A stretch of DNA of 64,000 nucleotides from Streptantibioticus_C sp963761325 (GTDB lineage Bacteria > Actinomycetota > Actinomycetes > Streptomycetales > Streptomycetaceae). The notes beneath the pieces are model-generated. The model was given only the letters and a program-made list of their open reading frames with translations. It searched no databases and was not told the origin of the DNA. The stretch lies in assembly GCA_963761325.1 (NCBI GenBank), contig CAVXGZ010000008.1, positions 930,001 to 994,000 of the forward strand. The letters run 5' to 3'. Below are positions 1 to 8,301 of this stretch, piece by piece. The translations under genes were made by a program, and so were the position numbers. Each line of letters starts with the position of its first letter. Positions within the stretch are counted from its first letter, which is position 1.

Positions 1-2
1 AC

Positions 3-1532
3 CGTCCCCGTCCCTCGCTCGGCACCTCGCTGGGCCGCGGGCGCGATCTGGCCCGGTCCGCCGCGGACAACGCCGGCGACATGGTCCGGCCGCTGGTGGT
101 CCTCGGCCGCGGACTGCGCCGCCAGGCCGGCTGCGCGGTCGGCTGGTGGGCCGCGGCGCCCAAGGACCGGCGCGGCCCGGCGCTGCTGCTGCTCGCCGCC
201 GGGGTCGCGGTGGTCGCGCTGCTGCCGTACGGGCCGATGCTGGCCGGGATCGCCCTGCTGGGCTCGGCCGCCTGGCAGGGCCGGGACCGCGCGCCGGCGC
301 CCGCCGGCCCGACCGAGGCGGAGAGCGCGAAGCTCAAGGCGGTCTACGAGGCGCTGGTGCCCTACCTGTCCGACCCGGACGACCCCGACCCGCTGTACGC
401 GCACGACGGCGACCCGGCGCGGGCGTTCACCGGCCACGCGTTCGAGGAGGGGCGGATCAGCCGGCTCCACCTGCGCTACCCCGCCTACTTCACCGACGGC
501 GAGCCGCAGTCCCGGGCCCGCGTCGAGCAGTTGCTGCACGCGAAGGCCGGCCGCGGCCGGGAGTACCGGTTCGACTGGAACGAGGAGGACAACCACCTCA
601 CGCTCACCGCCCTGCCGCCGCTGACCACCGACATCGCGGCGCAGCGCTTCGTGACCGCGCCGGGCGAGACCGTGCTGGGCTTCACCGACGACACCGACGT
701 GGGCCGCACCATCCCGGTCTCGGAGGGCGGGGAGACCCGGGACGCGCCGCCGGTGGTGTGGCGCACCGGGGCGCGCTCCACCGAGCCGCACCTGCTGGCG
801 CTCGGCCGGGCCGGCTGCGGGATCACCACGCTGCTGCGGTCGGTGGCCCTGCAGGCGCTGCACCACGGGGACCTGCTGGTGGTGGACGGCGCGGGCAGCG
901 GCGAGTACGGGTTCCTGACCGGGCGGCCCGGGGTGCTGGCGGTGGAGTCCGGGCTCGCCGGGACGCTGGCCACCCTGGAGTGGCTCGCGCACGAGACGGA
1001 GCGGCGGCTGATCGCGGTCAACCGCGCGCGGCAGGCCGGCCGCCCGGCGCCGGCGGACGTCAGGCGCCCGCTGTGGGCGGTCGTGGACCGGCCGACCGCG
1101 CTGGCCCAACTGGCGCACGCCGAGGGCCGCCCGGATCCGCAGGACCTGCTGGAGACCCCGCTGCGGCACGGCCGCGCGGTGGGGGTGACCGTCGCGGTGG
1201 GCGAACAGCTCGACGCGGCCGAGGCGCTGGCCGCGCCGGTCACCGCCCACACCAGGGCCCGGGTGCTGCTCGGCCCGGCGGAGCCCGACCGGGCGCACGC
1301 GGTGCTGGGGCTGCCGCCGCACACCACGCAGTGCGCGCACACCCCGCCGGGCCGCGGTTACGCGCGGCTGGGCGACGGACCGGTCTGCCGCCTGCAGGTG
1401 CCGGCCACCCCCGACCCGCACGACGAGGAGACCGCCGACGCGCACCGCCGCGCGGTGCTGGCGCTGCTGCCCGGCGCGCCGGAGCCGGTGGACCTGCTGA
1501 AGGCGCCGGCCTGGCAGCCCGCCGAGGGCTGA
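3..1532 (+). CDS. FtsK/SpoIIIE-like membrane protein, 5' end beyond the window
   Basis: The reading frame is open to the left edge, and the first ATG inside the window (position 81) has no clear ribosome binding site, so the true start probably lies upstream. Counting from that ATG there are two close hydrophobic segments at about residues 34-65, then a soluble region. The ATP-binding loop region near residue 240 reads GRAGCGITT: it keeps the glycine frame of a Walker A motif but has isoleucine where the catalytic lysine should be. This suggests a relative of FtsK-type DNA pumps that may not hydrolyse ATP. The family is common in Streptomyces as a lone gene next to a GntR regulator. It is convergent with the MocR gene, 12 bp away. 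Function unknown; the FtsK relation is moderately sure. Confidence 0.7.
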   Translation, partial: RPRPSLGTSLGRGRDLARSAADNAGDMVRPLVVLGRGLRRQAGCAVGWWAAAPKDRRGPALLLLAAGVAVVALLPYGPMLAGIALLGSAAWQGRDRAPAPAGPTEAESAKLKAVYEALVPYLSDPDDPDPLYAHDGDPARAFTGHAFEEGRISRLHLRYPAYFTDGEPQSRARVEQLLHAKAGRGREYRFDWNEEDNHLTLTALPPLTTDIAAQRFVTAPGETVLGFTDDTDVGRTIPVSEGGETRDAPPVVWRTGARSTEPHLLALGRAGCGITTLLRSVALQALHHGDLLVVDGAGSGEYGFLTGRPGVLAVESGLAGTLATLEWLAHETERRLIAVNRARQAGRPAPADVRRPLWAVVDRPTALAQLAHAEGRPDPQDLLETPLRHGRAVGVTVAVGEQLDAAEALAAPVTAHTRARVLLGPAEPDRAHAVLGLPPHTTQCAHTPPGRGYARLGDGPVCRLQVPATPDPHDEETADAHRRAVLALLPGAPEPVDLLKAPAWQPAEG

Positions 1533-1544
1533 GCGACACCCGCC

Positions 1545-3047
1545 TCACGCCACCAGCGACCCGGACCCCTGCAGTCCGGAGGGCAGCACGCCGGAGCGGA
1601 CCGCCTCGGCGGCGGTGGCCAGCCGGGCCACCGCCTCGTCGGAGACCGAGGGCACCCCGGTGAACGGCAGCCGCACGTAGCCCTCGAAGGCGCCGTCCAC
1701 CCCGAACCGGGTACCGGAGGGCACCCGGACCCCGTACTGCTCGGCGGCGACCGCGAGCCGCGAGCCGGACAGGTCGCCGGTGCGCACCCACATCGTCAGG
1801 CCGCCGTCCGGCACCGCGAAGTCCCAGTCGGGCACCCGGCGGCGCAGCGCGGCCACCAGCGCGTCCCGGTTCTCCCTGGCCAGCTCGCGGCGCAGGTCGA
1901 GGCACCGGTTCCAGCCCTCGCCGCGCAGCAGCCAGGTCAGCGCGAGTTGTTCGACGACCGGGGAGCCGAGGTCGAGGTGCGCGCGGGCGGAGATCATGTG
2001 CCGCACGACCTCCGGCGCGGCCCGCACCCAGCCCATCCGCATGCCGCCCCAGACCGCCTTGCTGGCCGACCCGACGGTCACCACGGTGCCGCCGCCGCGG
2101 TCGAAGGAGGCGAGCGGGCGCGGCACGCCCCGCTCGGGGTGGAAGTTGAGCTCGGCCATGGTCTCGTCGGCGACCAGCACGACCCCGCAGGAGCGGGCCG
2201 CCTCCACCAGGCTGCGGCGCTGGTCGTCGCCGGCCAGCGCGCCGGTGGGGTTCTGGAAGTCGGGGATGACGTAGGCCATCCGGGGGGCCGCGTCGCGCAG
2301 CGTGCGCCGCCAGGCGGACAGGTCCCAGCCGGCCAGGCCGTCGGCCATCGGCACCGGGACCAGCCGGGCGCCCTTCTCCCGGAACAGCTGCAGCACGTTG
2401 GCGTAGCTCGGCGCCTCGACGGCGATGCGCTCGCCCGGTCCGGCCAGCAGCCGGGCCGCGGCGGCGACCGCGCCCATCGCGCCGGTGGTCACCATGATCT
2501 GCTCGGGCATGGTCGGCACGCCGCGCTCGGTGAAGTGGTCGGCGATCGCCTCGCGCAGCGCGGGCAGCCCGGCCGGGTAGTCGCCGTGGGTCGCGGCGTA
2601 CGGCGGCAGTTCGGCGAGCGCGCCCTGCACGGCGCGGGTCAGCCACGGCTCGGGGGCGGGCAGCGCGGCGCAGCCCAGGTCGATGACGGAGGCGGCGGCC
2701 TCCGGGGGCAGCGGTTCGATGCCGCCGGCCGGGATCGGCCTGCCGTCCGGCACCGAGGTCCAACTTCCCGCTCCCCTGCGGGACTTGACGAACCCCTCGG
2801 CGCGCAGGGCGTCGTAGGCGGCGGCGACGGTGGTGCGGCTGACGCCGAGCGCGGCGGCGAGTTCGCGTTCCGCGGGCAGCCGGGCGGCGACCGGCACCCG
2901 GCCTTCGAGCACCAGCAGCCGTACCCGCTCGGCCAGTCCCTGGTAGGCCGGCAGCCGGCGGGCGCCGCCCGCGGCGGCGGGTTCGCCGTGCGGGACGAGC
3001 AGCCGCGCCAAGTGGGCGGCGCCGATCGCGGCGGTCCACTGCGTCAT
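1545..3047 (-). CDS. MocR-type regulator (GntR winged helix fused to aminotransferase fold)
   Basis: 500 aa if started at the ATG at 3047. Residues about 32-95 form a GntR winged helix (LPAERELAAALGVSRTTV). The rest is a class-I aminotransferase-like domain with the PLP-binding lysine at residue 330 in VGSASKAVWGG and the NPTG motif at about 266-269. MocR proteins sense PLP or a PLP adduct and act on neighbouring genes. It is divergent from a YczE-family membrane gene, the arrangement described for the YczR subgroup of MocR regulators. The roughly 100-bp spacer holds direct and inverted repeats. A longer in-frame GTG start at 3113 would place the N-terminus inside the operator repeats, so I prefer 3047. 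The ligand is unknown. Confidence 0.88.
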   Translation of the reverse strand: MTQWTAAIGAAHLARLLVPHGEPAAAGGARRLPAYQGLAERVRLLVLEGRVPVAARLPAERELAAALGVSRTTVAAAYDALRAEGFVKSRRGAGSWTSVPDGRPIPAGGIEPLPPEAAASVIDLGCAALPAPEPWLTRAVQGALAELPPYAATHGDYPAGLPALREAIADHFTERGVPTMPEQIMVTTGAMGAVAAAARLLAGPGERIAVEAPSYANVLQLFREKGARLVPVPMADGLAGWDLSAWRRTLRDAAPRMAYVIPDFQNPTGALAGDDQRRSLVEAARSCGVVLVADETMAELNFHPERGVPRPLASFDRGGGTVVTVGSASKAVWGGMRMGWVRAAPEVVRHMISARAHLDLGSPVVEQLALTWLLRGEGWNRCLDLRRELARENRDALVAALRRRVPDWDFAVPDGGLTMWVRTGDLSGSRLAVAAEQYGVRVPSGTRFGVDGAFEGYVRLPFTGVPSVSDEAVARLATAAEAVRSGVLPSGLQGSGSLVA

Positions 3048-3070
3048 GGTTGTCCAGTCCACCTTCCTGA

Positions 3071-3119
3071 AATTGGCCATGGAATTGGCCCTTTGGCTCC
3101 TCCACAGTGACATGTGTCA
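3071..3119. promoter_or_regulatory. putative MocR operator between the divergent genes
   Basis: The spacer carries an exact 8-bp direct repeat AATTGGCC at 3071-3078 and 3083-3090 (12-bp period), followed by an inverted repeat TGACA-TG-TGTCA at 3108-3119. Direct repeats are the usual MocR binding pattern. That they bind this regulator is inference. Confidence 0.5.
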
Positions 3120-3145
3120 AGCCAACGCACCAGGGGGTGGCCATC

Positions 3146-3829
3146 GTGCGCCGTGTCGTACCGCTCACCCGGCCGGGTACCCGGCCGCTCGTCCGGCGTC
3201 TCGTGCACCTGTACGTCGGGCTGACGCTCTACGGCACCAGCTGCGCGCTGATGGTCCGCGCCGGGCTCGGGCTGGACCCGTGGGACGTCTTCCACCAGGG
3301 CGTCGCCCGGCACACCGGGATCAGCATCGGCGTGGTCTCGATCATGGTCGGCGCCCTGGTGCTGCCGCTGTGGTGGCCGCTGCGGCAGCGTCCCGGGCTC
3401 GGCGCGCTGTCCAACGTGCCGATGGTGGGAGGGACGATGGACGCGGCGCTGTGGCTGCTGCCCACGCCGCACTCGCTGGCGGTGCGGATTCCGCTGCTGG
3501 TCGCGGCCATCGTGCTGAACGGCGCGGCGACCGGGCTGTATATCTCCGCGCGGTTCGGTCCCGGGCCGCGCGACGGCCTGATGACCGGGCTGCACCTGCG
3601 CACCGGGCGCTCGGTGCGGCTGGTGCGCACCTGCATCGAGGTGGCGGTGCTGGGGACCGGGATCGCGCTCGGCGGCTCCTTCGGCGTCGGCACGGTGGCG
3701 TACGCGCTGTCGATAGGACCGCTCGCCCAGCTCTTCCTGCGGGTCTTCGCGCTGCCGGAGCCGCACCGCGCGCCGGTCGCCGGCTCGGCGCGGACGCAGC
3801 CGGCCGGGCAGGCCATACTTCCGGGGTGA
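3146..3829 (+). CDS. yczE: YczE-family integral membrane protein
   Basis: 227 aa from the GTG at 3146, which has AGGGGG eight bases upstream; a longer in-frame GTG at 3107 lies within the operator inverted repeat and is less likely. The protein is hydrophobic, with about five membrane segments beginning near residue 15 (LYVGLTLYGTSCALMVRAG) and the family motif GLDPWDVFHQG. YczE proteins are membrane proteins of unknown substrate, often paired divergently with a MocR regulator as here. The stop codon overlaps the next start by 4 bp (GTGA), so it is translationally coupled to the phosphodiesterase gene. Confidence 0.82.
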   Translation: MRRVVPLTRPGTRPLVRRLVHLYVGLTLYGTSCALMVRAGLGLDPWDVFHQGVARHTGISIGVVSIMVGALVLPLWWPLRQRPGLGALSNVPMVGGTMDAALWLLPTPHSLAVRIPLLVAAIVLNGAATGLYISARFGPGPRDGLMTGLHLRTGRSVRLVRTCIEVAVLGTGIALGGSFGVGTVAYALSIGPLAQLFLRVFALPEPHRAPVAGSARTQPAGQAILPG

Positions 3830-4653
3830 CCCCTCGCCCGCGGACCGCCGCGGACCGCTCGGCAGGCGCCCCGCGCCACCCGTTCCTCGACCATCCGGGA
3901 CCGCTGGCCTTCGCGCACCGCGGCGGCGCGGCGAACGGCCTGGAGAACACGCTGACCGCCTTCCGCCACGCGGTGGAGCTGGGATACCGGTACCTGGAGA
4001 CCGACGTGCACGCCACCCGGGACGGCGTGCTGGTCGCCTTCCACGACGCGACGCTCGACCGGGTCACCGACGCGCGCGGCGCCATCGCGCGGCTGGAGTG
4101 GAAGCGGGTGCGGCAGGCCAGGGTGGCGGGCCGCGAACCGCTGCCGCTGTTCGAGCAGTTGCTGGACGAGTTCCCGGCGACCCGGTTCAACGTGGACGTC
4201 AAGGCTGCCCCGGCGATCGCCCCGCTGGTGGACGCGATCCGGGCCGCCGACGCGTGGGACCGGGTCTGCGTGAGCTCGTTCTCGCAGGAACGGATCGCGC
4301 GGGTGCGGGCGTTGGCCGGCGCGCGGCTGGCCACCTCGGTGGGGGTGCGCGGGGTGGCGGCGCTGCGGCTGCTGAGCGCGTCCGGGTACGCCGGGCGGGC
4401 GCCGCGCTGGACCGGTCTGGGCACCGCGGTGTGCGTGCAGGTGCCGGAGCGGCAGTCGGGCGTGCGGGTGGTGGACCGGGCGTTCCTCGGAGCCGCCCAC
4501 CGCAGGGGCTTGCAGGTTCACGTCTGGACGGTGAACGATCGCGATCGGATGACATCGCTGCTCGATCTGGGTGTGGATGGCATCATGACCGATCACATCG
4601 AGACGCTGCGTGCCGTACTGGCCGAGCGAGGGGCCTGGCCCGCCGACGGCTGA
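3826..4653 (+). CDS. glycerophosphodiester phosphodiesterase
   Basis: 275 aa, GTG start at 3826 overlapping the yczE stop. It has the GDPD signature: AHRGG followed by ENTLTAF near residues 27-40, then ETDVHATRDGVLVAFHD, where the E, D and H residues bind the metal. The C-terminal HVWTVNDRDRM and GVDGIMTDHI are also typical. It hydrolyses glycerophosphodiesters to an alcohol and glycerol-3-phosphate. No signal peptide is visible, so it is likely cytoplasmic. Coupled to the upstream membrane protein. Confidence 0.9.
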   Translation: MTPRPRTAADRSAGAPRHPFLDHPGPLAFAHRGGAANGLENTLTAFRHAVELGYRYLETDVHATRDGVLVAFHDATLDRVTDARGAIARLEWKRVRQARVAGREPLPLFEQLLDEFPATRFNVDVKAAPAIAPLVDAIRAADAWDRVCVSSFSQERIARVRALAGARLATSVGVRGVAALRLLSASGYAGRAPRWTGLGTAVCVQVPERQSGVRVVDRAFLGAAHRRGLQVHVWTVNDRDRMTSLLDLGVDGIMTDHIETLRAVLAERGAWPADG

Positions 4654-4712
4654 CCGCGCCCCCGCGCCCGGCGGGGCCGCCGCGATCACCGGGCACGAGC
4701 AAGGGGTAGGCC

Positions 4713-6101
4713 GTGGGCAGGCAGGGCACACAGGACGGGCCCGCGCGGACCGCCGGGCCGGATGCCCCGGCGGCCGCGGACCCCGCGGCCGCCGAGCGCC
4801 GGCGCGAACAACGCGGCTGGTACGTCTACGACTTCGCGATCACCGTCTTCTCCACCTCGGTGCTCACCGTCTTCCTCGGGCCGTACCTGACCGACGTCAC
4901 CAAGGCCGCCGCCGACGCGCACGGCTTCGTCCACCCGCTGGGCATCCCGGTGCGCGCCGGCTCCTACTTCGCCTACGCCGTCTCCGCCTCGGTGCTGCTG
5001 TCGGTGCTGGTGATGCCGCTGGCCGGCGCGGTGGCCGACCGCACGGGCCGCAAGAAGCCGGTGCTCGCGCTCTTCGCCTACCTGGGCGCGGCCGCGGTGA
5101 CCGGCATGTTCTTCCTGCACGGCGACCGCTACCTGCTCGGCGGCGCCCTGCTGGTCGTGGCCAACGTCAGCTACAGCTCGTCGGTGGTGGTCTACAACGC
5201 CTTCCTGCCGCAGATCGCCGAACCGCACGAACGCGACCGGGTCTCCTCGCGCGGCTGGGCCAGCGGCTACGTCGCCGGGTCGATGATGCTCGTGGTGGAC
5301 CTGGTGCTCTTCCTGAGCCACGACAGCTTCGGGGTGTCGAAGTCGACCGCGGTGCGGCTGTGCATGGCCTCGGCCGGCGTGTGGTGGGCGATCTTCACGA
5401 TCGTGCCGCTGCGCCGGCTGCGCGAGCGACCGGTGGCGGACGGCGGTCCGGCCGGGGTCGGCGGCGGCCTGCGCCAACTGGTCAGGACCGCGAGGGAGTT
5501 GCGGCGCTACCCGTTGACGCTGAGCTTCCTGCTGGCGTTCCTGGTCTACAACGACGGCGTGCAGACGGTGATCTCGCAGGCGTCGCTGTACGGCTCGCAG
5601 GAACTGGGGCTCGGGCAGACCACGTTGATCGGCGCGGTGCTCATGGTGCAGGTCCTCGCGGTGGCCGGCGCGCTGCTGCTGGGGCGGCTGGCCCGGCTGT
5701 ACGGGGCGAAGCGCACGGTGCTGGGCGCGCTGGTGGCGTGGACGGTGACGATCGGTGTGAGCTTCTTCATGCCCGCCCACCGTCCGGCGTGGTTCTTCGT
5801 GCTCGCCGCGGCGATCGGGCTGGTGATGGGCGGCAGCCAGGCGCTGTCGCGTTCGCTGTTCTCGCAGCTGGTGCCGCGGGGCAAGGAGGCCGAGTACTTC
5901 GCGGTGTACCAGGTGAGCGACCGGGGCACGAGTTGGCTGGGACCGTTGATCTTCGGTCTCGCCTTCCAGCTCACCGGGAGTTATCGGGACGCGATCATCT
6001 CACTTGTGGTGTTCTTCGTGGTCGGTTTCGTCCTGCTCGCCAGGGTTCCGGTGGGTCGGGCCGCGGCGGCCGTCGGCCGTTCGGCCCCGGAGCTGATTTA
6101 G
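4713..6101 (+). CDS. MFS transporter, Atg22/UMF1 type
   Basis: 462 aa from the GTG at 4713, preceded by AAGGGG. After a roughly 35-residue Ala/Pro-rich cytoplasmic N-terminus comes GWYVYDFAITVFSTSV, the first segment of the UMF1/Atg22 branch of the major facilitator superfamily. About twelve membrane segments follow, with the MFS loop motif DRTGRKKP after the third. Yeast Atg22 exports amino acids from the vacuole; the bacterial substrate is not known. It lies in the same direction 59 bp after the phosphodiesterase gene and may be co-transcribed with it. Confidence 0.85.
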   Translation: MGRQGTQDGPARTAGPDAPAAADPAAAERRREQRGWYVYDFAITVFSTSVLTVFLGPYLTDVTKAAADAHGFVHPLGIPVRAGSYFAYAVSASVLLSVLVMPLAGAVADRTGRKKPVLALFAYLGAAAVTGMFFLHGDRYLLGGALLVVANVSYSSSVVVYNAFLPQIAEPHERDRVSSRGWASGYVAGSMMLVVDLVLFLSHDSFGVSKSTAVRLCMASAGVWWAIFTIVPLRRLRERPVADGGPAGVGGGLRQLVRTARELRRYPLTLSFLLAFLVYNDGVQTVISQASLYGSQELGLGQTTLIGAVLMVQVLAVAGALLLGRLARLYGAKRTVLGALVAWTVTIGVSFFMPAHRPAWFFVLAAAIGLVMGGSQALSRSLFSQLVPRGKEAEYFAVYQVSDRGTSWLGPLIFGLAFQLTGSYRDAIISLVVFFVVGFVLLARVPVGRAAAAVGRSAPELI

Positions 6102-6407
6102 ACGCTGGGGCTCGGGCCGGGTAGTGTACGCCGTTGACCAGCCGGAGGACCGTTACTGCGCGCAATCGACGTGAAAACGATGGGTGACATCTCCTGTCGC
6201 GTGTGACAAACCCGGCGACGGCGGGTACAAAAAGGGCGGCACAGAAGAGGCGGCACCACGACGGCGTACCTCCGGCAAGGGTGGCGGAGAGTCACGGTCG
6301 GGCGCGGGTGTCCAAAAACGGGAATCTTCACCGCCGACCGGACGTTGACCGGATGACGACGACAGCGACACCTGTCCTGTGGGCGACAAGCCCGGGAGGC
6401 ACGATTC
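6102..6407 (+). other. rbpA upstream region
   Basis: A 306-bp non-coding stretch. It contains the sigma-R type promoter listed separately. A second weak possibility is TGTGAC - 18 bp - TACAAA near 6206-6235, which would be a housekeeping promoter; I give this low weight. No gene is seen. Confidence 0.5.
6321..6346 (+). promoter_or_regulatory. sigma-R type promoter of rbpA
   Basis: GGAAT (6321-6325), exactly 18 bp, then GTT (6344-6346). This matches the published sigma-R consensus GGAAT-N18-GTT. In S. coelicolor rbpA is a known sigma-R (disulfide stress) target, so the site is expected. The leader to the rbpA ATG would be about 55 nt. Confidence 0.85.
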
Positions 6408-6782
6408 ATGAGTGAGCGAGCTCTCCGCGGCACGCGACTCGGGGCCACCAGCTACGAGACCGACCGCGGCATCGATCTGGCCCCGCGCCAGACGGTGGAG
6501 TACGCATGCCAGAACGGCCATCGATTCGAGATGCCGTTCTCTATGGAGGCCGAGATTCCACCGGAGTGGGAGTGCCGCGCGTGCGGTTCCCAGGCTCTGC
6601 TGGTGGACGGCGAAGGCCCCGAGGAGAAGAAGACCAAGCCCGCGAGGACACACTGGGACATGCTGATGGAGCGCCGCACCCGTGAGGAGTTGGAGGAGGT
6701 GCTGGCCGAGCGGCTGGCCGTCCTGCGCTCCGGCGGGATGAACATCGCGGTCCATCCGCGCGACAACCGCAAGACCGCCTGA
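6408..6782 (+). CDS. rbpA: RNA polymerase-binding protein RbpA
   Basis: 124 aa, the usual family length. The ATG at 6408 has GGGAGG about nine bases upstream. RbpA binds RNA polymerase and the housekeeping sigma factor in actinobacteria and stimulates open-complex formation. Recognisable parts are the N-terminal MSERALRGTRLG, the core domain with CQNGHRFEMPF and WECRACG (cysteines of the zinc-site region), and the C-terminal sigma-interacting segment THWDMLMERRTREELEE. Expression is likely raised under thiol-oxidative stress through the sigma-R promoter upstream. A long palindrome terminates transcription after it. Confidence 0.97.
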   Translation: MSERALRGTRLGATSYETDRGIDLAPRQTVEYACQNGHRFEMPFSMEAEIPPEWECRACGSQALLVDGEGPEEKKTKPARTHWDMLMERRTREELEEVLAERLAVLRSGGMNIAVHPRDNRKTA

Positions 6783-6816
6783 CGCGGCTGCGGCGACCAC
6801 CGCGTACCGTTCCACG

Positions 6817-6868
6817 ACGCACCGGTCGGCGGCACACCTCACGTGAGGTGTGCCGCCGACCGGTGCGT
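6817..6868. terminator. 52-bp perfect palindrome, bidirectional terminator
   Basis: Two 26-base arms (6817-6842 and 6843-6868) are exact reverse complements with no spacer. The centre is CCTCAC|GTGAGG. It sits 35 bp after the rbpA stop and 21 bp before the fxsA stop, so it would form a hairpin in both convergent transcripts. There is no T-run, as usual for Streptomyces terminators. Confidence 0.85.
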
Positions 6869-6888
6869 AGGCGTGTCCGCCTCTCCGC

Positions 6889-7506
6889 TCACCGGGTCAG
6901 CGGCGGCCTCGGCGGATCGTCGTCCGGGCCGTGATTCCCGTCACGCCGCTCGTCCCTGACCACCTCGCCGGGCACCACCTTGCCGTCCGGCATCCGCATC
7001 CGGGCCTGCTGGAAGGCGTCGCCGAACGAACCGGCCGGATAGCCGCGCCGGCCCAGCCGCCGCCCGAGCCGGCCGGCCGCCGCGCCGAGCAGTCGGCGGG
7101 TCGGCGGGAACAGGCACAGCAGCCCGGCCGCGTCGGAGACGAAGCCGGGCACCATCAGCAGCAGCCCGCCCAGCATCGCGGTGCCCGCGCCCTCGGCCGG
7201 CGCGACCCGCCGCGCCGCGTCTGGGCCGGGCCGGCCGTCCGCTCCCGCCTCGGCGCCGGAGCGCACCGCGGCGGCCAGGCTGTTCCACGCCCGGCGGCCG
7301 GCCCGCTTGACCGCGATGCCGCCGAGCACCAGCCCGGCCAGCAGGAGCAGCAGCACCGGGCCGGCGCCGATGTGGCCGGCCACCACGGTCAGCAGCCAGA
7401 TCTCCAGGGCCGCCCACACCACGACCGCGAGCGGGATGATCCGGCGGGCCCGGGAGCGGCGCCGCGGCGGGTCGGGAGCGGTGCGGTCAGAGGTGCCGAA
7501 GGTCAT
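6889..7506 (-). CDS. fxsA: FxsA family membrane protein
   Basis: 205 aa. A basic N-terminus (RRRSRARR) is followed by two membrane segments at about residues 24-62, then a loop, a third hydrophobic segment with GGLLLMVPGFVSDAAGLL, and PPTRR, the FxsA signature. In E. coli FxsA relieves F-plasmid exclusion of phage T7; in actinomycetes its role is unknown. The C-terminus is polar and proline-rich. It starts 3 bp after the ppm stop and so is the last gene of the lnt-ppm-fxsA group. Confidence 0.88.
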   Translation of the reverse strand: MTFGTSDRTAPDPPRRRSRARRIIPLAVVVWAALEIWLLTVVAGHIGAGPVLLLLLAGLVLGGIAVKRAGRRAWNSLAAAVRSGAEAGADGRPGPDAARRVAPAEGAGTAMLGGLLLMVPGFVSDAAGLLCLFPPTRRLLGAAAGRLGRRLGRRGYPAGSFGDAFQQARMRMPDGKVVPGEVVRDERRDGNHGPDDDPPRPPLTR

Positions 7507-7509
7507 GTC

Positions 7510-8301
7510 TCAATTGTGCCCGCCGCCGCGCAGCCTGTTCACCCGGTCGCCGACGCCCCAGGTGGTGACCCGCCACAGCGCCTCGGCCACGATGGTGCGG
7601 CTCATCTTGGAGTCGCCGCGCTCGCGTTCGACGAAGGTGATCGGCACCTCGACCACGTGGTAGCCGGCCTTCTGCGCCCGCCAGGCGAGATCGACCTGGA
7701 AGCAGTAGCCCGCCGAGGCCACCTCGTCCATGCCGAGCCCCTCCAGCGTCTCCTTGCGGAACGCCCGGTAGCCGCCGGTCACGTCGCGCAGGCCCACCCC
7801 GAGCATCATGCGCGAGTAGGTGCTGCCGCCGCGGGAGAGCAGCTCCCGGGACTTCGGCCAGTTGACGACCCGGCCGCCGGCGATCCAGCGGGACCCCAGC
7901 ACCAGGTCGGCGCCCTTCAGGGCGGTCAGCAGCCGCGGCAGTTCCTCGGGCTGGTGGGATCCGTCGGCGTCCATCTCCACGAGCACGCCGTACCCGTGGT
8001 CGATGCCCCAGCGGAACCCGGCCAGGTAGGCGGCGCCCAGCCCCTCCTTGCCCTTGCGGTGCAGCACCTGGACGTGGTCGTCGCCGGCCGCCAGCTCGTC
8101 GGCGAGCTTGCCGGTGCCGTCCGGGCTGTTGTCGTCGGCGATCAGCACGTGCGCGTGCGGCACGGCGGCACGCAGCCGGGCGATGATGGGCTCGATGTTC
8201 TCGGCTTCGTTGTAGGTCGGGATGATGACCAGCACCGTGCCGAGCGGAGCGAACTGCCGCGCCCCGGTGTCGCCGAGGGTGGCGTTTTCGCCGTCGTTCA
8301 C
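7510..8301 (-). CDS. ppm1: polyprenol monophosphomannose synthase (GT2)
   Basis: 263 aa from the GTG at 8301. It transfers mannose from GDP-mannose to polyprenyl phosphate, supplying the donor for protein O-mannosylation and other exported mannosides. Family 2 glycosyltransferase motifs are seen: VIIPTYNEAENI, IADDNSPDGTG and EMDADGSHQP (the metal-binding DxD). VTGGYRAFRK and ERERGDSKMS are typical of the Dpm/Ppm branch. There is no membrane anchor, so it probably relies on a partner protein. The start overlaps the lnt stop by 4 bp (GTGA). In Mycobacterium tuberculosis these two functions are fused in one protein, which supports the pairing. Confidence 0.92.
   Translation of the reverse strand: MNDGENATLGDTGARQFAPLGTVLVIIPTYNEAENIEPIIARLRAAVPHAHVLIADDNSPDGTGKLADELAAGDDHVQVLHRKGKEGLGAAYLAGFRWGIDHGYGVLVEMDADGSHQPEELPRLLTALKGADLVLGSRWIAGGRVVNWPKSRELLSRGGSTYSRMMLGVGLRDVTGGYRAFRKETLEGLGMDEVASAGYCFQVDLAWRAQKAGYHVVEVPITFVERERGDSKMSRTIVAEALWRVTTWGVGDRVNRLRGGGHN

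Noticed and set aside
3046..3825. N-terminal extension of the phosphodiesterase through yczE
   Set aside because: The extension is out-of-frame yczE sequence. The GTG at 3826 overlapping the yczE stop gives the normal family length.
6200..6235. Possible sigma-B promoter (GGGTAC) upstream of rbpA
   Set aside because: No GNNTN element lies 14-16 bp upstream of GGGTAC.
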